64,000 nt of DNA from Candidatus Tepidifontimicrobium thermophilum (GCA_031296405.1 JAVKKH010000005.1:71678-135677), one strand, 5' to 3'. Shown: positions 19,216 to 27,410, counted from the first letter of the stretch. The notes: generated by a model from the sequence alone, not told the origin. Numbers and translations are program-made.

Positions 19216-20274
19216 TCAAACCGCCACCTCCCGAGCGGCCCGCAGGGCCGACAGGAACGCGTCGTTGTCCTCCCGGGACCCCACCGTCACCCTCAAACAT
19301 CCCTCCAGCATGGGGTAGCGGGACACGTCGCGCACCAGGACCCCGCGCTCCAGCAGCCGCACGAAGGTGTCGTGAGCGTCCGGTACGCGGAAGAGGAGGA
19401 AGTTGGCGTGGCTGGGATAGACGCGCACGCCCATGGCCTCGAGCGCACCGCGGACGCGCTCCCGCTCCTGCACCACCTCCTGTACCCGACGGGCCACCAG
19501 CTCCCCGCGCCGGGCCATCACCTCCACCGCGATTTGCCCGAACAGGTTCACGTTGTACGGCGGGACCACCTTGGACACCTGGCCCACCACCTCCGGGTGT
19601 GCCACGAGCCAGCCCACTCGCGCTCCCGCGAGGCCGAAGGCCTTGGAGGCCGTACGCAGCACCACCAGGTGGGGATACCGGTCCTGCAGGGGCAGGACCG
19701 ACCAGGGGCAGAACCCCCAGTACGCCTCGTCCACCACCACGGGCCCGCGGAAGGCGCGCAGGAGCGCCTCTACCTCCTCCGGCGTCACCGCCTGCCCGGT
19801 GGGGTTGTTGGGCGACGCCAGGAACACCAGCGCTGCCTCAGCCTCCCGCGCCGAGCGGGCCAACTGGTCCACGTCCACCGTAAAGTCCTCCCGCAGGCGG
19901 ACCGGCCGCACCCGGGCTCCCCCCACCACCGCGAGGGGAGCCGCCATGGAGTAACCGGGCTCCGGCAGCACCACGGTCCGTCCTGCGGCGAAGGTCTGTA
20001 CCAGGGCCAGGATGGCCTCGTTGGACCCGTTGGTGAGCAACACCTGCTCTGGGGAGACCCCGCAGGCCGCCGCCACTGCCTCGCGGGCGCCGTCTGCCCG
20101 CATGGGCGGGTAGCGGTTCCAGCCGAGTGCCCTCAGTCGGGACAGGATCTCCTCCTTGAGCTCCGCGGGCACGTCCTGGGGGCACTCGTTCTGGTTGAGC
20201 TTGACCGGCACTTCTGCCCCTGCCAGGCGGTAGCCGGCCAGCGCAGCCACCTCCGGTCTGGGTTGGGGCGTCAC
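19216..20274 (-). CDS. hisC: Histidinol-phosphate aminotransferase
   Basis: 352 aa PLP-dependent fold type I enzyme. KLNQNECPQDVP is the N-terminal substrate segment, NGSNEAILALVQTF and SPNNPTGQ bind PLP, VVVDEAYWGF has the Asp for the pyridine nitrogen, and RTASKAFGLAGARVGW has the Schiff-base Lys. Start GTG overlaps the hisD stop (GTGA). A complete HisC is embedded between hisD and hisB, which is not the most common position. Confidence 0.95.
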   Translation of the reverse strand: MTPQPRPEVAALAGYRLAGAEVPVKLNQNECPQDVPAELKEEILSRLRALGWNRYPPMRADGAREAVAAACGVSPEQVLLTNGSNEAILALVQTFAAGRTVVLPEPGYSMAAPLAVVGGARVRPVRLREDFTVDVDQLARSAREAEAALVFLASPNNPTGQAVTPEEVEALLRAFRGPVVVDEAYWGFCPWSVLPLQDRYPHLVVLRTASKAFGLAGARVGWLVAHPEVVGQVSKVVPPYNVNLFGQIAVEVMARRGELVARRVQEVVQERERVRGALEAMGVRVYPSHANFLLFRVPDAHDTFVRLLERGVLVRDVSRYPMLEGCLRVTVGSREDNDAFLSALRAAREVAV

Positions 20275-21599
20275 CGCGCGCCTCCCGCCGGGCGATCCCG
20301 TACTGCCATCACGTGAGCCGGGAAACCCTCGTAGGTCCCCAGGTGCTCCACCACGGGCCGGAGCCTCTCCAGCCCGTGAGGGTCCAGCTCCGCCACGGAC
20401 GTGACCTTCAGGTAGCTGAGCACCGTCACGCCCGATTCCCGGCGGGCCGCGCCACCCGTGGGCAGCGCCGCGGGGACGCCGATGGCGTAGTTGGCCGTGG
20501 AGAAGGGCGTGTGGGGGCCCAGTAGGATCTCCCCTGCGTTCCGGATCCGGTGCGCCGTGCCCCAGGGATCCTTGGCGTGCACCATCACGTGCTCCGGAGC
20601 GTAGAGGTTCACGAAGGCCACCGCCTCCTCCCAGTCCTCCACCACCAGGATCCCGCCCAGGTCGCTGAGCGCGTCCAGGGCGTACCCGCGCCGCGGCTCG
20701 GGTAACCGATCCAGCAGGGACCGTACCCGTCCCCGCACCGCGTGCGCCAGCTCCTCCGAGGGGGTGACCAGCCACGCCGCGGAGTCGCTGCCGTGCTCCG
20801 CCTCGTTCAGCAGGTCCAGCGCCACGCGGTCCGGGTCCGCGTCCGCATCCGCCAGAACCACGGACTCCGTGGGCCCGAAGGTGCCCAGCACCCGCACGCC
20901 GCGGGTCTGCGCCAGGAGCTGCATGGCCACCACGTAGGGGTTGCCAGGGCCCACCAGTGCCTCCACCCGGGGAAACGACTCCGTCCCCACCGCCAGGGCC
21001 GCGATCCCCGCGGGTCCGTTGCACCGGTACACGCGATCCACCCCCAGCAGTTCCGCGGCCACCAGCACCGCGGGATCTGCAGTCCCGTCCGGCTGAGGGG
21101 GCACCACCACCGCGATCTCGGGCACTCCCGCCACGACGGCCGGCGTCAGGAGGGTAACCACGGTCGACGGGAACTTCCCTTTCCCCGAAGGGACGTACGC
21201 GCCTACGGAGTTCAGGGGCGTGAACTGCACCCCCACCGTCACCCCGGGCTCCAGCTCCTCCACCATCCGGGCGGCAGGTCGCAGCCACTCCGAGAAGCGC
21301 CGGGCGCGATCCACCGCGGCCGCCAGCGCAGCGCGCACACCCTCGCCGACCTTTTCCCGGGCCGCGGAGAACTCTTCGGGTGCCACCCGTAACCGGTCTG
21401 GCTCCAGGCGCACGCCGTCGAACCGCGCGGTGGCGTCCACCACCGCGGCGTCCCCGCGTCGCTCGACGTCCTCCAGCAGCGTCCGCACCGCCTCCTGCGT
21501 GCTGGCCTCCAGGGCCTGTGCCTGGGATCGGGCGAGGATGCGCCGCAGCTCTGCTGCGGGTGTCTCCCGCAACCTCACAAGCCGCACCTCCGCGCTCAC
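20271..21599 (-). CDS. hisD: Histidinol dehydrogenase
   Basis: 442 aa; two-step NAD oxidation of histidinol to histidine. Zinc and active-site segments include GPTESVVLADADADPDRVA, NEAEHGSDSAAWLVT (His and Gln/Asp region), NLYAPEHVMV and TGGAARRESGVTVL. The GTG start lies in a GTGA overlap with hisG, and the N-terminal residues (VSAEVRLVRLRE) fit the family. Slightly longer than the typical 430 residues. Confidence 0.96.
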   Translation of the reverse strand: MSAEVRLVRLRETPAAELRRILARSQAQALEASTQEAVRTLLEDVERRGDAAVVDATARFDGVRLEPDRLRVAPEEFSAAREKVGEGVRAALAAAVDRARRFSEWLRPAARMVEELEPGVTVGVQFTPLNSVGAYVPSGKGKFPSTVVTLLTPAVVAGVPEIAVVVPPQPDGTADPAVLVAAELLGVDRVYRCNGPAGIAALAVGTESFPRVEALVGPGNPYVVAMQLLAQTRGVRVLGTFGPTESVVLADADADPDRVALDLLNEAEHGSDSAAWLVTPSEELAHAVRGRVRSLLDRLPEPRRGYALDALSDLGGILVVEDWEEAVAFVNLYAPEHVMVHAKDPWGTAHRIRNAGEILLGPHTPFSTANYAIGVPAALPTGGAARRESGVTVLSYLKVTSVAELDPHGLERLRPVVEHLGTYEGFPAHVMAVRDRPAGGAR

Positions 21600-22228
21600 G
21601 GCACGCCCTCCACCACGCGGGTCAGCCGGCTCACCAGCTCCCGTACCGCCTCGCCTCGGGCCCGCAGGCTCACGGGGTTCACCACCAAGCGCGCGGTGGA
21701 CTGGAACACCTCCGCCACCTCCACCAACCCGTTGGCCCGCAGGGTGGCGCCCGTCATGACCAGGTCCAGGATGCCGTCGCTGAGTCCGACCCGGGGAGCC
21801 AGCTCCACTGACCCGTACAGTTCCACGATCTCCACGGGACGCCCCCGCTCCCAGAAGAACCGCTCCGCGACCCGCGGGTACTTGGTGGCCACCCGCAGGT
21901 GCCGGCGCGGGTCCTCCCACAGGTGGCGACGCTCCGCGGGCAGCGCCACCACACCCCGGCACCGTCCGAAACCCAGGTCTACCAGCTCGTACACCTCATG
22001 GGCCTGCTCCAGCAGGACATCCTTGCCTACAACCCCGCAGTCCGCAGCACCCCGCTCCACGTAGGTCAGCAGGTCCACCGGCTTCGCCACGATCACCGTC
22101 AGCTCGCCCCACTGCCAGACCAGGCTCCGATCCCGTCCATCCGGGCCCCGGTAGCCCGCAGCCCGGAGAAGCCGCACCGCGTCCTCCAGCAGCCGTCCGG
22201 ACGGCAGGGCTACCGTCAGGGACCTCAC
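21596..22228 (-). CDS. hisG: ATP phosphoribosyltransferase, short form catalytic subunit
   Basis: 210 aa, the short HisG that lacks the C-terminal regulatory domain and needs HisZ. LTVALPSGRLLEDAV opens the periplasmic-binding-like fold; VELYGSVELAPRVGLSDGI and the PRPP loop DLVMTGATLRANGLVE are conserved. It catalyses the first committed step. Start GTG overlaps the hisZ stop (GTGA), so the two subunits should be made in equal amounts. Confidence 0.95.
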   Translation of the reverse strand: MRSLTVALPSGRLLEDAVRLLRAAGYRGPDGRDRSLVWQWGELTVIVAKPVDLLTYVERGAADCGVVGKDVLLEQAHEVYELVDLGFGRCRGVVALPAERRHLWEDPRRHLRVATKYPRVAERFFWERGRPVEIVELYGSVELAPRVGLSDGILDLVMTGATLRANGLVEVAEVFQSTARLVVNPVSLRARGEAVRELVSRLTRVVEGVP

Positions 22229-23463
22229 GGCGTGCGGCCCTCCAACAGGGCGTCCAGATCCTGCGGCGCCAGCGGTCTGCGCGAGCCGTCCCGCTCCACC
22301 CACCAGACGCCGTCGGCCCGGAAGCTCAACCCGGGCTGCAGGTAGCCCTCCTCGGCAGGTGTTGCGGCCACCCGAAGCCCGGCGGCCCGCGCCCGCAGGA
22401 CCCACGCGAGAGCCTGTGCCCGGGCCGGCCGCTCGTACCCCACCTCCAGCACCGGGGCCAGGACCCCGCCCCGCTGGGAAGTGGCCAGGACGCGTTCCAG
22501 GTGTACGGCGAACCCCACCGCGGGCCGCCGCGCGCCGAACCGCTCCAACAGCTGGTCGTACCGTCCGCCGCCCAGCAGGGGAGCCCCACTACCGGGCGCG
22601 TACGCCTCGAGCACCATGCCGGTGTAGTAGTCGAAGTCTCGGATGATCCCCAGGTCGACTTCCACGGCGTCGGCCACCGCGTACCCCTGCACAGCCTCCA
22701 GCACTGCCTCCAGCTCGTCCAGTGCCTCCTTCCCCACCCCGAGGCCGCGGGCCCGCTGCAGCGCACCGGGTCCCCGTAGGGACGGCAGGTCCAGCAGCGC
22801 CCCCCGCACCGGTGCGGGGGCACCGTCCAGCAGGGAGGAAAGCGTGACAAAGTCCCTGCGGTACAGGGCTTCCTGCGCCACCTGCCGGTCTTCTTCCAAC
22901 CCGGAGGCGTCCAGCAAGGCCCGCAAAAAGCCCGCGTGGCCCAAGCCCACCCGCACCCCCGGAACCGCAGCCTGCCGCAGGGCGTCCACGGCCAGGGCCA
23001 CCACCTCCGCGTCCGCGTCCGCCCCGCCGTCCCCGACCCGTTCCACACCGGCCTGGGGGAACTCCCGACTGTTGCCGCGGCCCAACTCGCCCCGGAACAC
23101 CGAGCCCACGTAGTACAGCCGCGCCACCGTGTCGGGCCACCGGGTGGCCACGAATCGCGCCACCGGGACCGTCATCTCGGGTCGCAGGGCCAGAAGCTCG
23201 CCCGTCCGATCCACCACCACGAACAACGCTGCCGCAGGACGGCTGCCCATCCCCCGGGTCCACGTCTCCAGGTACTCCAGGGCCGGGGTGGCCACCTCCC
23301 GGTAGCCCCACGCCTCAAAGGTCCGCCGCAGGCAGCCCTCCACAGCCCGCAGCGCCGCCAGTTCCTCTGGCGTCCAGTCCCGCAGCCCGGCCGGCAAGCG
23401 CTGCCAGGGGGGTGCCGCCTTCGACTTTATCTCTTTACCTCGATAAAGAAGTGAACGGCGCAC
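22225..23463 (-). CDS. hisZ: ATP phosphoribosyltransferase regulatory subunit
   Basis: 412 aa as drawn, a histidyl-tRNA-synthetase paralogue that activates short HisG and mediates feedback by histidine. Class II motifs are degraded as expected (LRPEMTVPVARFVATRW, VFRGELGRG, YDQLLERFG). The start is uncertain. GTG at 23463 coincides with the predicted transcription start (leaderless). A GAGG site at 23438-23441 is ideally spaced for an AUA codon at 23430. TTG at 23397 begins the conserved LPAGLRDW. The gene opens the his operon. Confidence 0.9.
   Translation of the reverse strand: MRRSLLYRGKEIKSKAAPPWQRLPAGLRDWTPEELAALRAVEGCLRRTFEAWGYREVATPALEYLETWTRGMGSRPAAALFVVVDRTGELLALRPEMTVPVARFVATRWPDTVARLYYVGSVFRGELGRGNSREFPQAGVERVGDGGADADAEVVALAVDALRQAAVPGVRVGLGHAGFLRALLDASGLEEDRQVAQEALYRRDFVTLSSLLDGAPAPVRGALLDLPSLRGPGALQRARGLGVGKEALDELEAVLEAVQGYAVADAVEVDLGIIRDFDYYTGMVLEAYAPGSGAPLLGGGRYDQLLERFGARRPAVGFAVHLERVLATSQRGGVLAPVLEVGYERPARAQALAWVLRARAAGLRVAATPAEEGYLQPGLSFRADGVWWVERDGSRRPLAPQDLDALLEGRTP
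23425..23448. promoter_or_regulatory. Inverted repeat CTTTATC-N10-GATAAAG at the head of the his operon
   Basis: A perfect 7-base dyad with a 10-base spacer lies just downstream of the his promoter, strikingly AT-rich in an otherwise GC-rich context. It could be the operator of the TrpR-like regulator encoded next door, or an RNA hairpin whose loop displays the GAGG ribosome site. Both readings imply control of hisZ expression. Confidence 0.5.
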
Positions 23464-23470
23464 GAGCCCT

Positions 23471-23499
23471 ACGTTACCACGACCCCAGCTCCGGGTCAA
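23471..23499 (-). promoter_or_regulatory. Sigma70-type promoter of the his operon
   Basis: Minus strand TTGACC (23494-23499), 17 bases, TAACGT (23471-23476). The -35 box overlaps the last codons and stop of the TrpR-like gene. The start of transcription would be near 23464, directly at a GTG codon in frame with hisZ. Confidence 0.6.
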
Positions 23500-23813
23500 C
23501 CCCTGCTCCGGGCACCGCGGGTGCGCGCCAGGCGCCGCAGCACGAGCCGATATCCGTCCGCCCCATACTCCAGGAAACGCTTGACCCGGCTCACGGTGGC
23601 GGAGCTGGCTCCCGTACGGCGGACCACCTCCTCGTAGGTGGCGCCCTCGTGCAGCAGACGGGCCACGTGGAACCGCTGCGCCAATGCCCGCAACTCGTGG
23701 ACCGTACACAGGTCCTCGAAGAAGCGGTAGCACTCCTCCACCGAACGCAGCTGCAGGATGGCTTCGAACAGCCGGTCCACATGGGGGTCTCGCAGCTTGG
23801 GGTTCACCGGCAT
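23496..23813 (-). CDS. TrpR-family regulator, YerC/YecD type (candidate histidine repressor)
   Basis: 105 aa. The helical TrpR fold has LRDPHVDRLFEAILQL, FFEDLCTVHELRALAQRFHV and the reading-head helix-turn-helix YEEVVRRTGASSATVSRVKR (about residues 60-79). YerC proteins are TrpR paralogues; as I recall, comparative genomics has tied some of them (HisR) to histidine genes in Firmicutes. Here the gene ends inside the his promoter, and an AT-rich dyad follows, which supports such a role by context. AAGGAAG precedes the ATG at 23813. Confidence 0.88.
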   Translation of the reverse strand: MPVNPKLRDPHVDRLFEAILQLRSVEECYRFFEDLCTVHELRALAQRFHVARLLHEGATYEEVVRRTGASSATVSRVKRFLEYGADGYRLVLRRLARTRGARSRG

Positions 23814-24469
23814 CTTCCTTCCTCCGCCCTCCGCCCCGACACCCACACGGCAGCGAACAGCCCTACACCCACCAGCGCCGTCAGGGCCACCGTCCAGCGC
23901 GGCGAGGGGGCCACCACCCGAACCCCGGGGTCCAGCACCAGCTGGGCCGCCGCCGCCAGCCCAAGCCCTGCCAGCGTCCGGCCCGAGGTGGCTAGCCGGG
24001 TCGCGAGGCCGGTGCTGCCCGCGGCCCCCAGCAGCCGCGCCATGGAAGCGGCCAGAACGGCCCCCACGGACACGCCGCCCGGAAGCCCCAGCTGCGCCAC
24101 CTGGAAGGCCGACCGCAGGATCACTGCCTCCGACCACGCTCCGAAACCGGCGCCCACCGCCGCCCCTAAACCCCCGCCCTCCGGCCGCGGGCCCCGGTAC
24201 AGCTGGTGCAGCGCCATCGCCGCGGTGAGCTTGAACACCTCCGCGAACACGACCCCCACGGCCACCACGAGCCACGAGGACAGGCCTTCTCCACCCGCCA
24301 GGTAGGCCAGCAGGACACCCAGCGGTCGGGCCACGAACTGCACTGCGAAGAACACGCCGCCCCCGACGGCGAACGCGCACCAGACCCGGAGGTCCTGCCA
24401 GTTCGCCCGATTCACTGCCACGGTGGCAAGGAGCCCCAGGGCGAAAGAGGTTCCCAGAGCCGTCCACAT
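23804..24469 (-). CDS. Polytopic membrane protein, possibly YhfC/PrsW-like
   Basis: 221 aa with about seven hydrophobic segments. A conserved-looking polar patch inside the membrane region, GAGFGAWSEAVILRSAFQ (about residues 110-127), resembles the glutamate motif of YhfC/PrsW-type putative intramembrane proteases, but the other motifs are not convincing. The ATG at 24469 is chosen for GGAGGA six bases upstream. Its end overlaps the start of the TrpR-like gene by ten bases. Function unknown. Confidence 0.6.
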   Translation of the reverse strand: MWTALGTSFALGLLATVAVNRANWQDLRVWCAFAVGGGVFFAVQFVARPLGVLLAYLAGGEGLSSWLVVAVGVVFAEVFKLTAAMALHQLYRGPRPEGGGLGAAVGAGFGAWSEAVILRSAFQVAQLGLPGGVSVGAVLAASMARLLGAAGSTGLATRLATSGRTLAGLGLAAAAQLVLDPGVRVVAPSPRWTVALTALVGVGLFAAVWVSGRRAEEGRCR

Positions 24470-24489
24470 GCGCTGTCCTCCGTACACCC

Positions 24490-25515
24490 CTAAGGGGCCT
24501 GCGCGGCTTGCGGGTCGTCCGCCTCGGGCTCCACCTCCTCCGCTGGCTCATCGCCCGCCCCGGGGGGCACGGGCTCCAGGACCGGTGGCGCCCCCAGCGC
24601 CGTGAACAGCGCCTCCCGGGCCCGCTCGCCGTCCACATCCCGCACCCACCGCACGTTGGGCGGCCGGCGGGAGATCCCGAGGGGGTCCAGTACCAGCTGC
24701 CCCCGGGTTAACTCACCGCGCGTCTCCACGTCCGCCCGCAGCCGTGCGACGTCCCGGATCACCGCGGGGTCCAGGGCCGCGGCCATAGCCAGCACCGCAC
24801 CCAGGTCGGAACCCCGCTGCCGCAGGACCCTGCGGGCGTAGTCGGCCAGGGTGCGGGTGCCCTCCAGGAAGAAGCGGCACTCCCGGGTCCCCCCCTGGCG
24901 GATCCGGTGGATGTCTACGTCCCGCATCCACAGGTGCTGCCGGGCCAGATCCCACCCGAACAGCGTGATGGGCAGTCCGCTGTCCAGCACCAGGGCCGCG
25001 GCCTCCGGGTCGGCGTAGAAGTTGTACTCCGCGCACGCGGTGATGTTGCCGCCCTGACCGGACCCGCCGTACACGTACACCTGCCCGGGCATCTCTGCCA
25101 GCCGCGGAGCCTGAATGAGGGCCGCAGCCAAGTTCGTGAGGGGGCCCAGGCACACCAGCTCGAGGTCCTTCCGGTAATGCCGGCACAGGGACAGGATGGC
25201 GTCCACCGCGTGGGCGGGTTCCGCCCGGCCCTTCGGCTTCGCCGCGGTGTGGGTGCCAAGGCCGCTGCGCCCGAAGAACGCGTCGAAGGGAGTATGGGAA
25301 CGGACGAGGGGCCGCTCGCAGCCCGCGTACACCGGCACGCGGGTGAGGCCGGCCAGTTCCAGACCGTACAGGATGTTCTCCGTGGCCTGCTGCACCCGCA
25401 CGCAGCCGGCCACGGTGGTCACCCCTACCACCTCCACGTCCGGCTGCTTGACGGCCATCCAAACCGCCACCACGTCCTCCGTGGTGCCGTCACCGTCCAC
25501 CAGGAACCTGCGCAT
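24490..25515 (-). CDS. Inosine/uridine-preferring nucleoside hydrolase family protein, active site altered
   Basis: 341 aa. The fold begins FLVDGDGTTEDVVAVWMA where the family norm is DxDPGxDD, so the first Asp of the DD pair is Glu. CLGPLTNLAAAL supplies the calcium-site Thr, and AEYNFYADPEAAALVL is typical of the family. Near the C-terminus the usual catalytic HD pair appears as SD (SDLGAVLAMAAALDP). About 35 Pro/Glu/Ala-rich residues extend past the domain. It probably cleaves an N-ribosidic bond, but the altered residues suggest an unusual substrate. ATG at 25515 has GGAGG five bases upstream. Confidence 0.82.
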   Translation of the reverse strand: MRRFLVDGDGTTEDVVAVWMAVKQPDVEVVGVTTVAGCVRVQQATENILYGLELAGLTRVPVYAGCERPLVRSHTPFDAFFGRSGLGTHTAAKPKGRAEPAHAVDAILSLCRHYRKDLELVCLGPLTNLAAALIQAPRLAEMPGQVYVYGGSGQGGNITACAEYNFYADPEAAALVLDSGLPITLFGWDLARQHLWMRDVDIHRIRQGGTRECRFFLEGTRTLADYARRVLRQRGSDLGAVLAMAAALDPAVIRDVARLRADVETRGELTRGQLVLDPLGISRRPPNVRWVRDVDGERAREALFTALGAPPVLEPVPPGAGDEPAEEVEPEADDPQAAQAP

Positions 25516-25573
25516 GCGCACCTCCGCTGCTTCCCCGCTATTCTACGGCAGCGCCGCGCACGCGGGACCGACT

Positions 25574-25603
25574 TTGACAGAGTGCCCCGCGGGACTGTAC
25601 ATA
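25574..25603 (+). promoter_or_regulatory. Promoter of the MFS transporter gene
   Basis: A consensus TTGACA (25574-25579) is followed after 18 bases by TACATA (25598-25603). The start of transcription would be at about 25610-25612, which is the GTG start codon itself, implying a leaderless message. Confidence 0.5.
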
Positions 25604-25611
25604 CTGAAGCC

Positions 25612-26811
25612 GTGCGTCCCCTCCCGCTTAGCCCGCGAGCCCGGCACGCGTTCCTCCACGACCTGGCAGGCGCGGTGCTGTTCGGGCTGTTTTCGGGTAC
25701 GGTGTTGCCCTTCGCGGGCGTGGTGGCGCGGCGGCTCGGCGCGCCGCCCCTGTGGATCTCCCTGCTGGCCAGCGCCCCGGCCCTGGGGTTCTTCCTGACC
25801 GCCGGATGGGCCCCCGCCCTGGTCCCGCGCAACCCCGTAGCCCTGGTGGTGTGGCCCGCCCTGGTAGCGAGGGGACTGTTCCTCCTCACACCCTGGCTTG
25901 ACGGCCCCGCGGGCCTCGTGGCCCTCGTGGTCGCCTACCACCTCCTGAACGGCCTGACGGTGCCCGCATACGCGGAGACGGTCGGGAGGGTGCTTCCGCC
26001 GGAGCTGCGGGGCAGGCTGGTGGGAATCGTGCGGGTAGGCTTCAGCGTGGCCGCCATGGCCGCGTCCCTGTCCGCGGGCCCCGCCATCGAGCAACTTGGC
26101 CACGGCCCGGTCTTTGCGGCAGCGTCCGTGTTCGGCGTCGCCGGCGCCCTGGTGTTCCGTCGCATCCGCCTGCCGCGCGGGCCCGGCCACTCCCTGGCCA
26201 CCCCACCCGCCTGGTGGACCTCCCTCCGGGACCCGGCCTTCCGTGCCCTCCTGGTGACCACCTTCGTCTTCGGGTTCGGAGGGTGGATGATGGCGCCGGC
26301 TGTCCCCCTCCTCCTCGTGGACGAGCTGCACGCCACCCCGGCCCAGGTGGGTGTGCTGTCTGCCGCCTCTGCCGTTGCCTCGGTGGCGGGCTTCTTCGTG
26401 TGGGGCCGGTACGTGGACCGGCGCTCGGGTGTGGCGTCCATGCGGACCCTGTTGACGACTGCCCTGGCCACGCCCGTGTTGTTCCTCGTCAGCTTCCACC
26501 CGTGGGTTGCCGTGCTGCCCTTTGCTGCGGACGGCTTCTTCGTGGCAGGCCTGGACTTGGCCTGGATGGCCGCGTGCATGGAACTGGCTCCCCCAGGGAG
26601 GGTTGCCGCCTACGCCGCCGCGTACACGGTCCTGATGGGACTCCGCGGGGTCACCGCGCCCTTCGTGGCCGGCGCGGTGGCTAGCGCCGTAGGCCCGCGG
26701 CCCGTCTTCCTCCTCGCTGCGCTCCTGATCGCCGCCGCAGGCCTTCTCGCCCGCCGGCACCTGACGCTCTTGGGGGCGCAGGAGCAAACTCGCACCGAGC
26801 TCACGACCTAG
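25612..26811 (+). CDS. Major facilitator superfamily transporter
   Basis: 399 aa with about 12 hydrophobic segments in two halves joined by a central loop near residues 190-205. ELRGRLVGIVRVGFSV resembles the loop 2-3 region of MFS permeases. The substrate is unknown. The frame is open far upstream, but hydrophobic MFS sequence begins only after the GTG at 25612, which sits seven to nine bases after a -10 box and has no ribosome site. It is divergent from the nucleoside hydrolase and may serve the same pathway, but that is speculative. Confidence 0.85.
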   Translation: MRPLPLSPRARHAFLHDLAGAVLFGLFSGTVLPFAGVVARRLGAPPLWISLLASAPALGFFLTAGWAPALVPRNPVALVVWPALVARGLFLLTPWLDGPAGLVALVVAYHLLNGLTVPAYAETVGRVLPPELRGRLVGIVRVGFSVAAMAASLSAGPAIEQLGHGPVFAAASVFGVAGALVFRRIRLPRGPGHSLATPPAWWTSLRDPAFRALLVTTFVFGFGGWMMAPAVPLLLVDELHATPAQVGVLSAASAVASVAGFFVWGRYVDRRSGVASMRTLLTTALATPVLFLVSFHPWVAVLPFAADGFFVAGLDLAWMAACMELAPPGRVAAYAAAYTVLMGLRGVTAPFVAGAVASAVGPRPVFLLAALLIAAAGLLARRHLTLLGAQEQTRTELTT

Positions 26812-26861
26812 GACCGGGGATCGCGGACGAGGCGCCTCAGGACCTGCGGCCGCCGCGTGGT

Positions 26862-27245
26862 CTACGCACGCCCGGTCCGCTGGAGCAGCCAGATGCAGTT
26901 GCCGTCGGGGTCCCGCAAGCAAGCGGCCCGCGCGCCCCAGGGGTAGTCCTGTGGCTGCCGTTCCACGGTTACGCCCAGCTCCTGTAGCCGCCGGCACGCC
27001 GCGTCCACGTCAGGGACCCGGAAGCTGAGGTGGTCGTACCCGGGTGCGTTGCCTGTCAGATCGAACGAGCGCAAAGGCTGTACCGGCCCATCTGTGCGGA
27101 ACACGTAGAGGGCGATCCCACCAGCCCGCAGGAGGGCCGAGTCCTCGGTGGCGTACTCAGGCTGGAAACCCAGGATTCGGTAGAAGGCAACGGCGCGTTC
27201 CAGGTCCCGCACCGCCACCCCGACGTTGTCCAGCGCCTCGATCAA
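26862..27245 (-). CDS. VOC-superfamily (glyoxalase/bleomycin-resistance-like) protein
   Basis: 127 aa with two beta-alpha-beta-beta-beta modules. NVGVAVRDLERAVAFYRILGF opens module one, and YDHLSFRVPDVDAACRRLQE and LRDPDGNCIWLLQR form module two. Metal-ligand positions His (DHLSF) and Glu are only partly visible. Substrate unknown; members include glyoxalase I, dioxygenases and epimerases. It lies just downstream of the tRNA-Arg gene on the same strand. Confidence 0.8.
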   Translation of the reverse strand: MIEALDNVGVAVRDLERAVAFYRILGFQPEYATEDSALLRAGGIALYVFRTDGPVQPLRSFDLTGNAPGYDHLSFRVPDVDAACRRLQELGVTVERQPQDYPWGARAACLRDPDGNCIWLLQRTGRA

Positions 27246-27274
27246 GGGTTTTCCGTAGCTCCCCGAGCTGACCG

Positions 27275-27350
27275 TGGCGCGCCCGGCAGGATTCGAACCT
27301 GCGGCCTTTGGCTCCGGAGGCCAACGCTCTGTCCTCTGAGCTACGGGCGC
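27275..27350 (-). tRNA. tRNA-Arg, anticodon CCG
   Basis: 76 bases. A 7-base-pair acceptor stem (GCGCCCG with CGGGCGC), discriminator G and encoded CCA are present. The anticodon arm is TTGGC-CTCCGGA-GCCAA, giving anticodon CCG for the CGG codon. The T arm contains GGTTCGAATCC. All invariant positions look normal. Confidence 0.95.
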
Positions 27351-27362
27351 GTTCCCTTCCTA

Positions 27363-27392
27363 ATCCTAATCGGCCCACCGGAAGCCACGCAA
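27363..27392 (-). promoter_or_regulatory. Promoter of the tRNA-Arg gene
   Basis: Minus strand TTGCGT (27387-27392), 18 bases, TAGGAT (27363-27368). The expected start lies about six bases before the mature tRNA 5' end. Confidence 0.5.
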
Positions 27393-27410
27393 CCGGCCCC
27401 GCGGCCCCGG

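Noticed and set aside
25543-26997. Long minus-strand open frames opposite the MFS gene, and many similar ones opposite sdhA, copA and the his genes.
   Set aside because: Antisense shadows: Gly/Pro/Arg-rich, no family motifs, no ribosome sites, fully overlapped by well-supported genes.
27257-27269. AGCTC-CCC-GAGCT inverted repeat just after the tRNA-Arg gene.
   Set aside because: Only five base pairs and no following T tract, so not a convincing terminator.
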